Shown piece after piece: positions 36,957-45,055 of a stretch of 64,000 nt of DNA. A program made the position numbers and the translations under genes. The stretch lies in the NCBI GenBank assembly GCA_017985675.1, contig JAGNXB010000006.1:28669-92668 (forward strand), written 5' to 3'. The notes under the pieces were generated by a model. The model did no database searches, had not been told where the DNA came from, and was given only the letters and a program-made list of their open reading frames with translations. This stretch comes from Saprospiraceae bacterium. Its GTDB lineage: Bacteria > Bacteroidota > Bacteroidia > Chitinophagales > Saprospiraceae. How positions within the stretch are numbered: position 1 is the stretch's first letter; every line of letters starts with the position of its first letter.

Positions 36957-37241
36957 GGTTTGAGGTTGAGGTTGAGGTTGAGGTTGAGGTTGAGGTTGAG
37001 GTTGAGGAATAAGTTCTTTGTTCTGGGTTCTTTGTTCTGGATTCTTTGTTTCTGGGTTCTTTGTTCTGGGTTCTTTGTTCTGGGGGGGTCTTTTGTTTCG
37101 GAGTTGGGACTTGAACAGGTGATGGTCCGAAACGCGTTGCACGCAACCTACCGGAGGGTACACACGTCTGGAGACGTTGGGATAGGGGTATCCGGTCGGG
37201 AGACCGGAACCAGCGGGGATGGAACCAGCGGGGATACTGCC
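36957..37241 (+). repeat. Intergenic hairpin-array element, copy B
   Basis: Same layout as copy A: GAGGTT hexamers (36960-37012), TTCTGGGTTCTTTG reiterations (37014-37085) and the hairpin module. Here the last stem is complete (CCGGTC-GGGA-GACCGG, 37192-37207), and the second and third are ACGTC-TGGA-GACGT (37164-37177) and GGATA-GGGG-TATCC (37180-37193). Only this copy has a 15-base tandem duplication, GGAACCAGCGGGGAT (37206-37235). It ends just five bases before the stop codon of the adjacent T9SS protein gene. Confidence 0.85.
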
Positions 37242-37245
37242 GGGT

Positions 37246-38940
37246 TTACATTTTAATAAATGGTAACGCAATCGCCTGGTCCTCCCATTCCAGACGCAAC
37301 AGATATTGGCCTGGCGCCAGTGTGGAAATATTGATGGCTGGATATCCGTCCAAGTTTGTATTCATGATCATTCGCCCTTGCATATCTATAATTGTACATC
37401 TCCCATAGTCGATCTGCTTCGTTGTAATGTCAGATAGGTAAAGAATATCCTGGGCTGGATTGGGCAGCAGTTGAATTGAAGGCTTAGAGGTTTCGTTTTC
37501 AACGGACACCTTGAGATCTTTTACTTCAAACAATTGCGTATAATCTTCATTCGCTACATATCGGATATCTGTGTCATTTACGATGTGAAAATGTTCCGGT
37601 TCATAAGGGATATTGGGATAGCTCGTTGGATCAGCCAATAAGGTCCACGTGTCTGTGGCAGGACAGTACAGCCAGGGATGTGTGAAGGGCAACGCCTTCC
37701 CATCGATTAATCCACAAAACGGCAACACAAAACATCCTTTGTATGGGAGCAATTCCATCCGGGTTTTTTGGTAAACATTTGTACTCGAGAACTGCTTCAC
37801 ATCCTCTGTCCCTGTAGATGGAGACCATCGTGCCAACGTAATCTGACCCGCGGCCTTTCTGTAATAAAAATAAACAAATGTCCCCCAATCTGTAAATCCG
37901 TGTGGCATGTACCCAAAATCTGTTGTGTTACCGACAGGTACAGTTATCTTTTCCATTCCTGCTACAGTGCCATCTGTCCGATACACCTCCCACTTGCCAT
38001 TCCTTGCCAGGCTAAAAAACACACCATACTGAGTGCTATACATACGTGTGTCCCGGTCTTTTCGAAAATCTAATGAATAAATCTCTGAACCAACCAAATT
38101 GGATTGCTCAAACGTGCCACTTTCAAGGTTTATAAAATAAGGAGACACCCCACCCCCAAGATCAGGATTTGACAAAATGAAAATAATTGAATCCTTTTGA
38201 ATACAATCAAAATATTCGTTAAATGACATTTCGTATAAGACTGTATCATGAACCTGAGAGATCATATTATACCTAACCAGTGAACCCTGATTGTTTTTTT
38301 GGTTTGCAAAAGCTAATAAACTTTCATTATATATAAAAACCGGTGAATTATCATTCCAATATAAACGTGTTGGGGATAAAGTATCCATTCCAATTACTTC
38401 ATTAAAGCGAATAAAATACGTTCTTACAGATGAATCATCCATTGGATGCCTTCCAATAAAATATAAAAAATCATTATCCTTTGGCGTTTTAGGTTTTAAT
38501 ATCCCAGAATTATTCCAACTGAACAAACCATCAGTTCCTGGAACATTATCCTTCCAAAGAGTACATGTATTTCCGTGCTCATTGATGACCCATATCTCTT
38601 TGCCTGTTTCCGGAGTAAATAAAGCAATATAGGCCTTACCATGAATAGCACCTAAATACTCCGGAAAATAAGCCTGTGTTGACATCGAACCTATTCTATA
38701 TTTAGATCGATGAATGATGTAACTGCCCTCTAGGGTACCATCCGTTCGCCAAACATAGGCGGAGTCATACGTAGTGCCATAATATATAGTTATAGAATCG
38801 TTCAGCCTGTCATACCCTTCGATATCGACAAACTCTTCGGGCAAAAATGTAAAGAGTACATCCGATTGGCTGTAAACACTAAGTGCCGATAGAAGAAGAA
38901 TGTGGATAACAATACAGATTTGATTTATTATTCGCTTCAT
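37246..38940 (-). CDS. Secreted protein with T9SS type A sorting domain, function unknown
   Basis: The 564-residue protein starts with a signal peptide (MKRIINQICIVIHILLLSAL, then SVYSQ). The central part is rich in Trp/Tyr and has propeller-like segments such as WRTDGTLEGSYIIHRS, YRTDGTVAGMEKITVP and GKEIWVINEHG; the 'DGT' units resemble ELWRTDGTxxGT repeats found in many Bacteroidota secreted proteins. The C-terminal 80 residues (QLLPNPAQDILYLSD, IIDMQGRMI, APGQYLLRLEW) are a T9SS sorting domain. It should be exported to the surface or medium. The gene stands alone. Confidence 0.88.
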   Translation of the reverse strand: MKRIINQICIVIHILLLSALSVYSQSDVLFTFLPEEFVDIEGYDRLNDSITIYYGTTYDSAYVWRTDGTLEGSYIIHRSKYRIGSMSTQAYFPEYLGAIHGKAYIALFTPETGKEIWVINEHGNTCTLWKDNVPGTDGLFSWNNSGILKPKTPKDNDFLYFIGRHPMDDSSVRTYFIRFNEVIGMDTLSPTRLYWNDNSPVFIYNESLLAFANQKNNQGSLVRYNMISQVHDTVLYEMSFNEYFDCIQKDSIIFILSNPDLGGGVSPYFINLESGTFEQSNLVGSEIYSLDFRKDRDTRMYSTQYGVFFSLARNGKWEVYRTDGTVAGMEKITVPVGNTTDFGYMPHGFTDWGTFVYFYYRKAAGQITLARWSPSTGTEDVKQFSSTNVYQKTRMELLPYKGCFVLPFCGLIDGKALPFTHPWLYCPATDTWTLLADPTSYPNIPYEPEHFHIVNDTDIRYVANEDYTQLFEVKDLKVSVENETSKPSIQLLPNPAQDILYLSDITTKQIDYGRCTIIDMQGRMIMNTNLDGYPAINISTLAPGQYLLRLEWEDQAIALPFIKM

Positions 38941-39292
38941 ATAAGGGGATAGTTTAGTTTGTTGAGTAGGGAATTATAATTGAAAAAGGGGTATACCATT
39001 AGTCCTTTCGTTATTTAATTTGACAAATAGACCAATCCGTTCTGTGATCTCAATAATTTTACCAGGATTACTTTTTACATTATTTCACATTGCAATATAA
39101 AAACTTCTGTTGCATATCTAAGCGTTGAAAATAAAACAAAGTCTTGTGATACTTTATTAATTTAATATTACTATCTGATATATATATATTACTTTGATTG
39201 TGTGTTTATTATATCTTATTTTCGCCCATGTCTGTCAACACGGCATCCGGGATAAAAAAATGTTAATGGATTAAAAAGACTATTGATGGGGG
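38941..39292. other. AT-rich intergenic region, no gene seen
   Basis: About 350 bases between the start of the T9SS protein gene and repeat copy C. It is strongly AT-rich, with a short TATATATATA run near 39180. I see no open frame with coding character, no RNA gene, and no full TAnnTTTG box facing the upstream gene. Confidence 0.5.
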
Positions 39293-39500
39293 TGAGGAGG
39301 TTGAGGTTGAGGTTGAGGTTGAGGTTGAGGTTGAGGTTGAGGAATAAGTTCTGGGTTCTTTGTTTCGGGGTTCTTTGTTTCGGGGTTGGGACTATCCATT
39401 TGATGATCCAACGCGTTGCACGCAACCTACTGGAGGTTACACACGTCTGGAGACGTCGGTATAGGGGTATCCGGTCGGGAGACTGGAACCAACGGGGAAA
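39293..39500 (+). repeat. Intergenic hairpin-array element, copy C
   Basis: The shortest copy: GAGGTT hexamers (39293-39342), one and a half TTCTGGGTTCTTTG units, then the hairpin module. Stems are AACCT..AGGTT (39424-39438), ACGTC-TGGA-GACGT (39443-39456), ATA-GGGG-TAT (39461-39470) and CCGGTC-GGGA-GACTGG (39471-39486; the changed base still pairs as G-T). It is followed by GGAACCAACGGGGA, matching the end of copy B. Confidence 0.85.
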
Positions 39501-39525
39501 GCGTCAAGGAGTTGAGGAGTTGAGG

Positions 39526-39590
39526 AGGAGCTCACATACTCCGAAGGGGGCGGATGTCCGGTGGACAATCAGTAAGTCGGACGGATAGGT
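39526..39590 (+). repeat. Degenerate copy of the GAATGTCC-hairpin repeat
   Basis: The stretch GAGCTCACATACTCCGAAGG, then GGGCGGATGTCCGGTGGACA, is a diverged version of the repeat found intact at 63.3-63.6 kb and inverted at 48.7 kb. It directly follows repeat copy C, so the two repeat families are nested or side by side here. Confidence 0.6.
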
Positions 39591-39671
39591 CGAACGGAAA
39601 CGGCAAAAAAGCAAATGTGCCTGCCAATGCGTTGGATCTATTGTTTAGCTTCAAATTGTGTAAACAAATAT

Positions 39672-40715
39672 TTAGTTTTTAACAATGTTGAATCGTCTAT
39701 CAAGCAAAAATGTTTTATCCGTTAAGGTTTTTAAAAAAGCAATCAAGTCTTGCTTGTCGGTTTCAGATAAAACACCAATCGTTTGTAGTTTAATGTTTTC
39801 GGACTTTTGGGATGTGCTTAGATTGCTATAATGGTCTAACACCTTTTTTAAGGTGCTAAATCTACCATCATGCATATATGGAAATGTAACTTCCACATTT
39901 CTTAATGAAGGAATTTTGAACTTGTAATTATCAGCCGAATTCCCCGTAATTTTTCCTCTACCCAAGTCATTCAATGAACTGTCAACTTTTAGTCCATTAT
40001 TTTCAAAAGCGTTAATTGTAAACAATGGTGCTGTATGACAGCTATTACATTTTTGCCTAAATAAGATCAATCCACGTTGTTCGGCTTCTTTAAGCTCTAC
40101 TTCTTTTCTTACATATCTGTCATACTTTGAGTTTGCTGAAATCATTAATCCCGTAAACTGAGTTAACGCCTTTAATATTTTTTCGCTTGTAACTATTGTG
40201 TCATTGTATGCGGACCTAAAAAGGTTTTTGTAGTAATTACTCCTTTGAAGTTTTTTTATTACATTTCCCAAGCTCTCATTCATTTCCACTTTGTCTGTAA
40301 TAGGATTAATGGGCTGAATTTCAATATGATTTACACCACCATCCCACATGAAATCATCTTTCCATATCAAATTTTGCAAGGCGGGAACATTTCTAATTCC
40401 TATGCTATTATTTATACCATGACTTAGTTTGTGGTCTATATGTGCGAATGCTGCAAACTGCTGATGGCAGGATGCACAGCTAATGGTACTGTCTTGTGAA
40501 AGAATGGGGTCGTAGAACAACATTCTACCTAATACAAATCTTTCAGGAGTTATTTTATTGTTCTTGAAGTTGTAAAATGCTTTGGGAAAATAATCAGGCT
40601 TAACTAATTTAACATTTTTTTTTGAAATTAAATTTGGGTCATTGCCAAAACTATTTAGCAAAATAACTAATAAGCATAAAAGTGCCCATAATAATATTTG
40701 ATTTTTACTTTTCAT
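39672..40715 (-). CDS. Di-haem cytochrome c peroxidase of the MauG/MbnH type
   Basis: From the ATG MKSKNQILLW the protein is 347 residues with an N-terminal signal anchor (residues 6-22). Two haem c sites are present: CASCH at 80-84 and CNSCH at 223-227. Other family motifs are FMWDGGVNHIEIQP (122-135) and VTFPYMHDGRFSTLKKVLDH (276-295). This is the bacterial cytochrome c peroxidase/MauG superfamily. Because the gene directly follows an MbnP-like gene, with 11 bases of overlap, it most resembles MbnH, which oxidises a tryptophan of MbnP to kynurenine in methanotrophs. A classical peroxidase role is the alternative. It should act in the periplasm and is the last gene of the four-gene operon. 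Confidence 0.88.
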   Translation of the reverse strand: MKSKNQILLWALLCLLVILLNSFGNDPNLISKKNVKLVKPDYFPKAFYNFKNNKITPERFVLGRMLFYDPILSQDSTISCASCHQQFAAFAHIDHKLSHGINNSIGIRNVPALQNLIWKDDFMWDGGVNHIEIQPINPITDKVEMNESLGNVIKKLQRSNYYKNLFRSAYNDTIVTSEKILKALTQFTGLMISANSKYDRYVRKEVELKEAEQRGLILFRQKCNSCHTAPLFTINAFENNGLKVDSSLNDLGRGKITGNSADNYKFKIPSLRNVEVTFPYMHDGRFSTLKKVLDHYSNLSTSQKSENIKLQTIGVLSETDKQDLIAFLKTLTDKTFLLDRRFNIVKN

Positions 40716-41454
40716 TTGATACCGCTGATACCATAAATAGATCCATGTAATTGTCGGCAATTGTTGATGATGTGCTTTGGTCTGTTATTGTTGGTGTTTC
40801 TGCAAAGTCTATTGCATTGGGATTTTTAAGAATTTCATCTATCGCAACATTTATCTGAATGGAAGATTGTGAAAATCCGGTAATTAAAATTGGATTAGGC
40901 AAATTCAATCTCATTTCACGAATTGAATTATAAGGTTGCTTATAACCACCAATATGATATTCAAACATATTGGAAGGTGTTTTACAAGAATTAGAGTTGC
41001 CCTCTAATTTCAAAAAAATATAACCGGTATTCCAACTCCAAAACATTCCATTGATGGGATCTAAAGCACCAGATTGAGCACCGCTGCAATTAAGTAAACT
41101 ATCAACACCCAACAAAAATCTAATTTCATCATATTCCCCAATGGGTATATTCTGTAGTTCAATTGATTTTGAAATTTCGTCTTCCTCATTTATAAGAAAG
41201 TATTCATTGCAAGTGTAATATTTACCACTTGTGCTTTTCAATTGAATGTTTCCAACATAGTATTTTAATTTTGAAATGGTATAAGGTTGTCCGAATTCAT
41301 TTTTGTATAACACAGAATCTAACCTCAACAATTCATTGTTCACAAAATGATTGAAGTTGATTATTACTAAGCCCGTCGGCCTATTCGACTTTAATGTAAA
41401 GCCAAATATGCCAACTGCTATCAGTATTGAACTTGTGTAAATTAACAACCTCAT
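40705..41454 (-). CDS. MbnP-like protein (putative copper-binding partner of the di-haem enzyme)
   Basis: I start at the ATG MRLLIYTSSILIAVGIFGF, which gives a signal peptide; the longer frame would start with TTG. The 249-residue protein matches the MbnP pattern: LVIINFNHFVNNELLRLDSV, then YTISKLKYYVGNIQLKS, IPIGEYDEIRFLLGVDS, and the signature MFWSWNTGYIFLKLEG (residues 137-152). In methanotroph MbnP a tryptophan is converted to kynurenine by MbnH and used for copper binding; Trp139 or Trp141 in this signature is the natural candidate. Cysteines at 123 and 157 could form a disulfide. It lies between the arylsulfotransferase-like gene and the di-haem gene. Copper binding is inference from the family. 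Confidence 0.85.
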   Translation of the reverse strand: MRLLIYTSSILIAVGIFGFTLKSNRPTGLVIINFNHFVNNELLRLDSVLYKNEFGQPYTISKLKYYVGNIQLKSTSGKYYTCNEYFLINEEDEISKSIELQNIPIGEYDEIRFLLGVDSLLNCSGAQSGALDPINGMFWSWNTGYIFLKLEGNSNSCKTPSNMFEYHIGGYKQPYNSIREMRLNLPNPILITGFSQSSIQINVAIDEILKNPNAIDFAETPTITDQSTSSTIADNYMDLFMVSAVSNEK

Positions 41455-41467
41455 TTTTGGATGTTGT

Positions 41468-43138
41468 TTAGTTGACAATTATTTTTCTGTAATAAAAATC
41501 AGGACCAGAATTTATTTTAAGAAAATAAATACCCGCAATCATATATGGGAGTCGCAATACTGATAAGTTACTTTGCTTAAAAATTGTTGTGAAATAGATT
41601 TGTTGTCCAATTGAATTAACTAACTCAACTTGAAAATCTTTGGTGCTATTCAGCTCAATAGTCAAATCATTTCCATTTTGTATTGGGTTCGGATAAATAT
41701 TGAAATTAGCCTCTATATTATCAGCAATACCCGTTGCTATGGAACACAAAGATGGAACTGTCGGATTTAGTTCAATTTCGGTTGTTGGCGTTAAGGTAAG
41801 ACTTGTAAATGCCGGATAGGATGGCGTATAAAATTCTGCACGAAAAACTGTATTCAACGTTGGTGTTGTTCCCTGCGTCATTGCACCAGTATTGTTTACA
41901 GGATTGATGTATCTCCACTTTGTTGTTCCTGTGCTATCAATTTCAAAAATCTCTCCTTTGGGGCCATTGGTAATCATAAATGAGCCGTTTGCCAGTGGAT
42001 AAACACCACTAATATTGGGCGCATAAAATGAGCCAGGATTAGCAGCAAAATAACTCCATGAAGTTGCGTTAGGTAAATACGGAGTTGTAGCTCCAATTGT
42101 ATAAGGAAAACCAGCTTGAGCAATATCGACAATATCTACCGATGATGCATTTCCACCGGGTCTGTTTACACCATTATTAAAGACAGATACCTTACCTGCA
42201 TTTGGGTAGCCCGGCTTAATAAATGTAGCATGGTGTTGTTTAAAAAGTTTTTGGTCATTTGCAACGCCTCTTCCATAAGCAATAGGGTTGCCCCAACGAT
42301 AAAGCAAATCACCACCTTTGCCAGCGTTTCCACCTGTATGACTAGCTGCTTGAGCAGTTGTTGTGGAATGGTCTATAATCCAAAATTCGCTAAAGCTATG
42401 GCAGCTTACTATAATCTGGTCGGTAACGGGATTGTAGTCAATAGCGTTTAAGTGTAACCAATCCGAATTAGTAGGTGGGCCTTGCAGTACATAATTGACA
42501 TTCAACAATTCGGGATGTTGGTTTACTACACCAAAATTATCTTTTGTATTGTCAAAATCTTGTATCAAGTGATCCCAAGCGTTCCACTGCCAAACAATAT
42601 TAGCACTATTTATTCCCAGTGGTTGAATTTCTACAATTTTTTCGCTCCATACTTCTTGATTGTTGAGCAAGGCAGTTACAGCAGGATTTTTCCCTGCTTG
42701 TGTAGCTTGTGCTGAAGTGATTCGCTCCCAAACAATGGCTAAAATATTTCCGTTGGGCAAAACCATTGCATCGTGATGTTGGCATTGCGTCGAATCGGAA
42801 ATTTGATAACTCCAAAGTAAGTTTCCCGCCCAATTGTATTTTTCTAAAACACCTCCTTTTCCACCACCTGTTCCAAAATAGGATGAGTTTAAAAAGCCCG
42901 TTCTAAATAAATCACTGTTAGGAAGCAATGAAACTGAAAGCCCCGGCCTGTAGCTACTGCTCCATTGGTTTACTTGTCTTCCACATTTATCAACCAAATA
43001 GGTTTTAGTGCTTGAAATGCCTGTAAACAATACATATCCATCCATATTTTGGTTGTCGTATTGCATCAAACCAATGGTGGATTGAGCACTTGATGACAGC
43101 GAAAAAAACATTACTGCAACTGCTATAATTATTCTCAT
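41468..43138 (-). CDS. Arylsulfotransferase (ASST)-like secreted protein with T9SS sorting domain
   Basis: The 556-residue protein has a signal peptide (MRIIIAVAVMFFSLSSSAQ), a six-bladed-propeller ASST-like body, and a C-terminal T9SS domain (FNIYPNPIQNGNDLTIEL, then AGIYFLKIN). Histidine-containing signatures of the family are visible: QHHDAMVLPNGNILAIVW, DWLHLNAIDYNPVTDQIIV and FKQHHATFIKPGYP. In characterised ASSTs the catalytic histidine accepts a sulfate group from a phenolic sulfate. Many Bacteroidota homologues are uncharacterised, so catalysis is only possible. The start overlaps the upstream stop by four bases and the stop is 13 bases before the MbnP-like gene. Confidence 0.85.
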   Translation of the reverse strand: MRIIIAVAVMFFSLSSSAQSTIGLMQYDNQNMDGYVLFTGISSTKTYLVDKCGRQVNQWSSSYRPGLSVSLLPNSDLFRTGFLNSSYFGTGGGKGGVLEKYNWAGNLLWSYQISDSTQCQHHDAMVLPNGNILAIVWERITSAQATQAGKNPAVTALLNNQEVWSEKIVEIQPLGINSANIVWQWNAWDHLIQDFDNTKDNFGVVNQHPELLNVNYVLQGPPTNSDWLHLNAIDYNPVTDQIIVSCHSFSEFWIIDHSTTTAQAASHTGGNAGKGGDLLYRWGNPIAYGRGVANDQKLFKQHHATFIKPGYPNAGKVSVFNNGVNRPGGNASSVDIVDIAQAGFPYTIGATTPYLPNATSWSYFAANPGSFYAPNISGVYPLANGSFMITNGPKGEIFEIDSTGTTKWRYINPVNNTGAMTQGTTPTLNTVFRAEFYTPSYPAFTSLTLTPTTEIELNPTVPSLCSIATGIADNIEANFNIYPNPIQNGNDLTIELNSTKDFQVELVNSIGQQIYFTTIFKQSNLSVLRLPYMIAGIYFLKINSGPDFYYRKIIVN

Positions 43139-44466
43139 TTGGTAACGATAAATTTGGTTGAATATATTTTGTTGTCCGTCGTAATTTTGAGAAAATACAC
43201 ACCTGCTTCCAGATTACTGGTGTTGAAAGCATAATTCCTATTGGTATTTACATCACCACTTATTACCAATTTTCCGTTTTGGTTATAAATTTCACCTTTC
43301 ATAACACTGGTAAAATCGTTTGATTTGAGCAAAAAAGTTATTTGGTCGGAAGCTGGATTTGGATAAACTTCAAACTCTATTTCTATTTTGGTTTGTTCAA
43401 TTGCAGTGGTAGCAGGAATGTAATTTGTTACGGTTTCATTTATGGTTACAAAGCCAGAATTTGGCCCCATATTTCCATCTTGCTGTATGATTGTGCCATA
43501 ATAAGTCAAACCCAGTGCATAAGGAAACACGGGAGTTAGGGTGGAGTCAAGTGTAACAAAATAAGCATAAATTCCCGATGGATACTCCGGTGTAATACAA
43601 AATCTTCCGTTGTGGTCATCTAAATCGCCCAACCCAGCAATATATTCATAATCTTCCTGGTATGCACCCAAAGGAGCTCCTACCGGAGATTGGTTATTAG
43701 GAGGGATGTTTGTTGCACTTGGGTCTACAATTGGACCATATAATGAAGGAGGTAGTACGGTGCCATCAGGCAAGGTGGTTCTGGCTGCGATGTTTCTAAG
43801 CCTGTAACTGGTTCTCATTCTTTTTATAGCTCCAGTGCCATTCGTATTTGCGTAACCATAGCAACCGTATATTGGGTAACCATCAAATGCAAAGCCAATT
43901 ATTGGTGAATGGTTTAAACTGTCGGTTTGGTCGTATACACAAGCAGGGCTTTGGTGCGTATGATACTCTTTAGACCCATTAGGGTGCCCCCAACAACTAT
44001 CAAATGTTTCTAATAGTAAATGTTCCCAAAAAAAGGCATTTTGAAACCAAGTAGTATCATTGTTGTAACTTTTGGCATCCAATGGACTATAAATGGAAAC
44101 ACCATTTCGCCAAACACCAACATGCCCGTAAGGAGGTTTACGTGGTACTCCGGTGTTGGGTGTTGGGTTTAGTCTAAACCTAAACGTATAACCCATACTA
44201 TCTGGAAACCAAGGGTTGTTTGGCCACCAGTCTACTTGTCCCATACCATTGCCTGCATTTACTGGAATGTAATCGGCTATGTCGTTTGTTTTAATGTAAA
44301 CGCTTGTAGCAGAATAAAGCACTTGTTTAACATTGGTAGTGTAGCCCATGTAGCCCGTCGCACCAGTAGTGTTTAGCTGCCAAGAAGTAATTAAAGGGTT
44401 TGTTTGTCCAAAGGAATTAGCATAGAAAAACAATCCAATTGCAACGTGTAAAATTATTTTTCTCAT
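43135..44466 (-). CDS. YHYH-domain secreted protein with T9SS sorting domain
   Basis: The first gene of the operon encodes 443 residues with a signal peptide (MRKIILHVAIGLFFYANSFG). The YHYH domain (Pfam PF14240 type) is recognised from MGYTTNVKQVLYSATSVYIK, then GVSIYSPLDAKSYNND, EYHTHQSPACVYD (the motif reads YHTH here instead of YHYH), and HSPIIGFAFDGYPIYGCYGY. The clustered His, Tyr and Cys residues could bind metal, but no function is established. The C-terminus (FEVYPNPASDQITFLL, then LEAGVYFLKITTDN) is a type A T9SS domain. The stop overlaps the next start as ATGA. Codon use is AT-rich like the rest of the operon. Confidence 0.85.
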   Translation of the reverse strand: MRKIILHVAIGLFFYANSFGQTNPLITSWQLNTTGATGYMGYTTNVKQVLYSATSVYIKTNDIADYIPVNAGNGMGQVDWWPNNPWFPDSMGYTFRFRLNPTPNTGVPRKPPYGHVGVWRNGVSIYSPLDAKSYNNDTTWFQNAFFWEHLLLETFDSCWGHPNGSKEYHTHQSPACVYDQTDSLNHSPIIGFAFDGYPIYGCYGYANTNGTGAIKRMRTSYRLRNIAARTTLPDGTVLPPSLYGPIVDPSATNIPPNNQSPVGAPLGAYQEDYEYIAGLGDLDDHNGRFCITPEYPSGIYAYFVTLDSTLTPVFPYALGLTYYGTIIQQDGNMGPNSGFVTINETVTNYIPATTAIEQTKIEIEFEVYPNPASDQITFLLKSNDFTSVMKGEIYNQNGKLVISGDVNTNRNYAFNTSNLEAGVYFLKITTDNKIYSTKFIVTK

Positions 44467-45055
44467 TCTTTATTTTTTATTAATTATGGTTATGACTGTA
44501 TGAATATGAAAAGGTTTAATTGGAAAGCAATTTTTTTCGCTCCTCCTAAATTGTCTGGTAGTGGGTTGACTTTGGGTGCGGCTGGGCAAAATAAAATGTG
44601 CTGCAATTTGTGTCTGTTTGAGGGAGGCATTGCAGCTCTTTATATTTTGAGAAACGGTGGCATTTTGTCTGTCCATCTTTTTAGCACTTTATGTTGAATT
44701 CGTGGCTGGCACTCTGCCATTTCCGCTAAATCAAAGCTAAATATACGCCTCCATAACAATTGGCCGGAATGACATCACAAACGTATACGGGGGTTTACAC
44801 TTACCCGTTGAACAAGCCCTGTTTAGAGCTTTCCAGAAAAGCGTTTAATACTCACCTATTCAAAAGTAAGAAAACATACCGTTTTGCATGATGATTGAAG
44901 CGCTTGTTCAAGTTTTTTTCATCCCTATTGACCTTTACCTTCAAACAGAGGGTCAAATCACTTATTTTTAGTGATTGGAACCCATCATTGGTCAAACCCA
45001 TTCCTCATCCCGGAACCCGCGTCCTGCAACCTCGCAACTCCGATTCCTCTTTGCC
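44467..45055. other. Intergenic region upstream of the YHYH operon; possible cassette boundary
   Basis: About 590 bases. The first 230 (to about 44700) contain two overlapping open frames of 65-68 codons on opposite strands, neither of which I can support as a gene. Near 44741-44765 a short AT/GC transition, ATACGCCTCCATAACAATTG, separates the AT-rich operon side from more G+C-rich sequence. At 44957-44976 there is an AATCACT/AGTGATT hairpin without a T-tract. I found no full TAnnTTTG box for the operon. Confidence 0.4.

Noticed and set aside
35924..37241. CRISPR array
   Set aside because: The repeats are hexamers and hairpin modules without unique spacers of uniform length, and no cas genes are present.
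41468..43138. A true sulfate-transferring arylsulfotransferase
   Set aside because: Family histidines are present, but most Bacteroidota members are uncharacterised and the T9SS and operon context do not support a sulfur role. Kept as ASST-like only.
44470..44697. Two overlapping small open frames of 65-68 codons upstream of the YHYH gene
   Set aside because: They are on opposite strands over the same bases, have no recognisable domain, and fit better with a conserved non-coding border. Kept only as a possible cassette boundary.
44720..44770. Integron attC site at the right border of the MbnP/MbnH-type operon
   Set aside because: CCATAACAA only loosely resembles an attC core. I could not pair it into an attC-like fold, and no integrase gene is in view.
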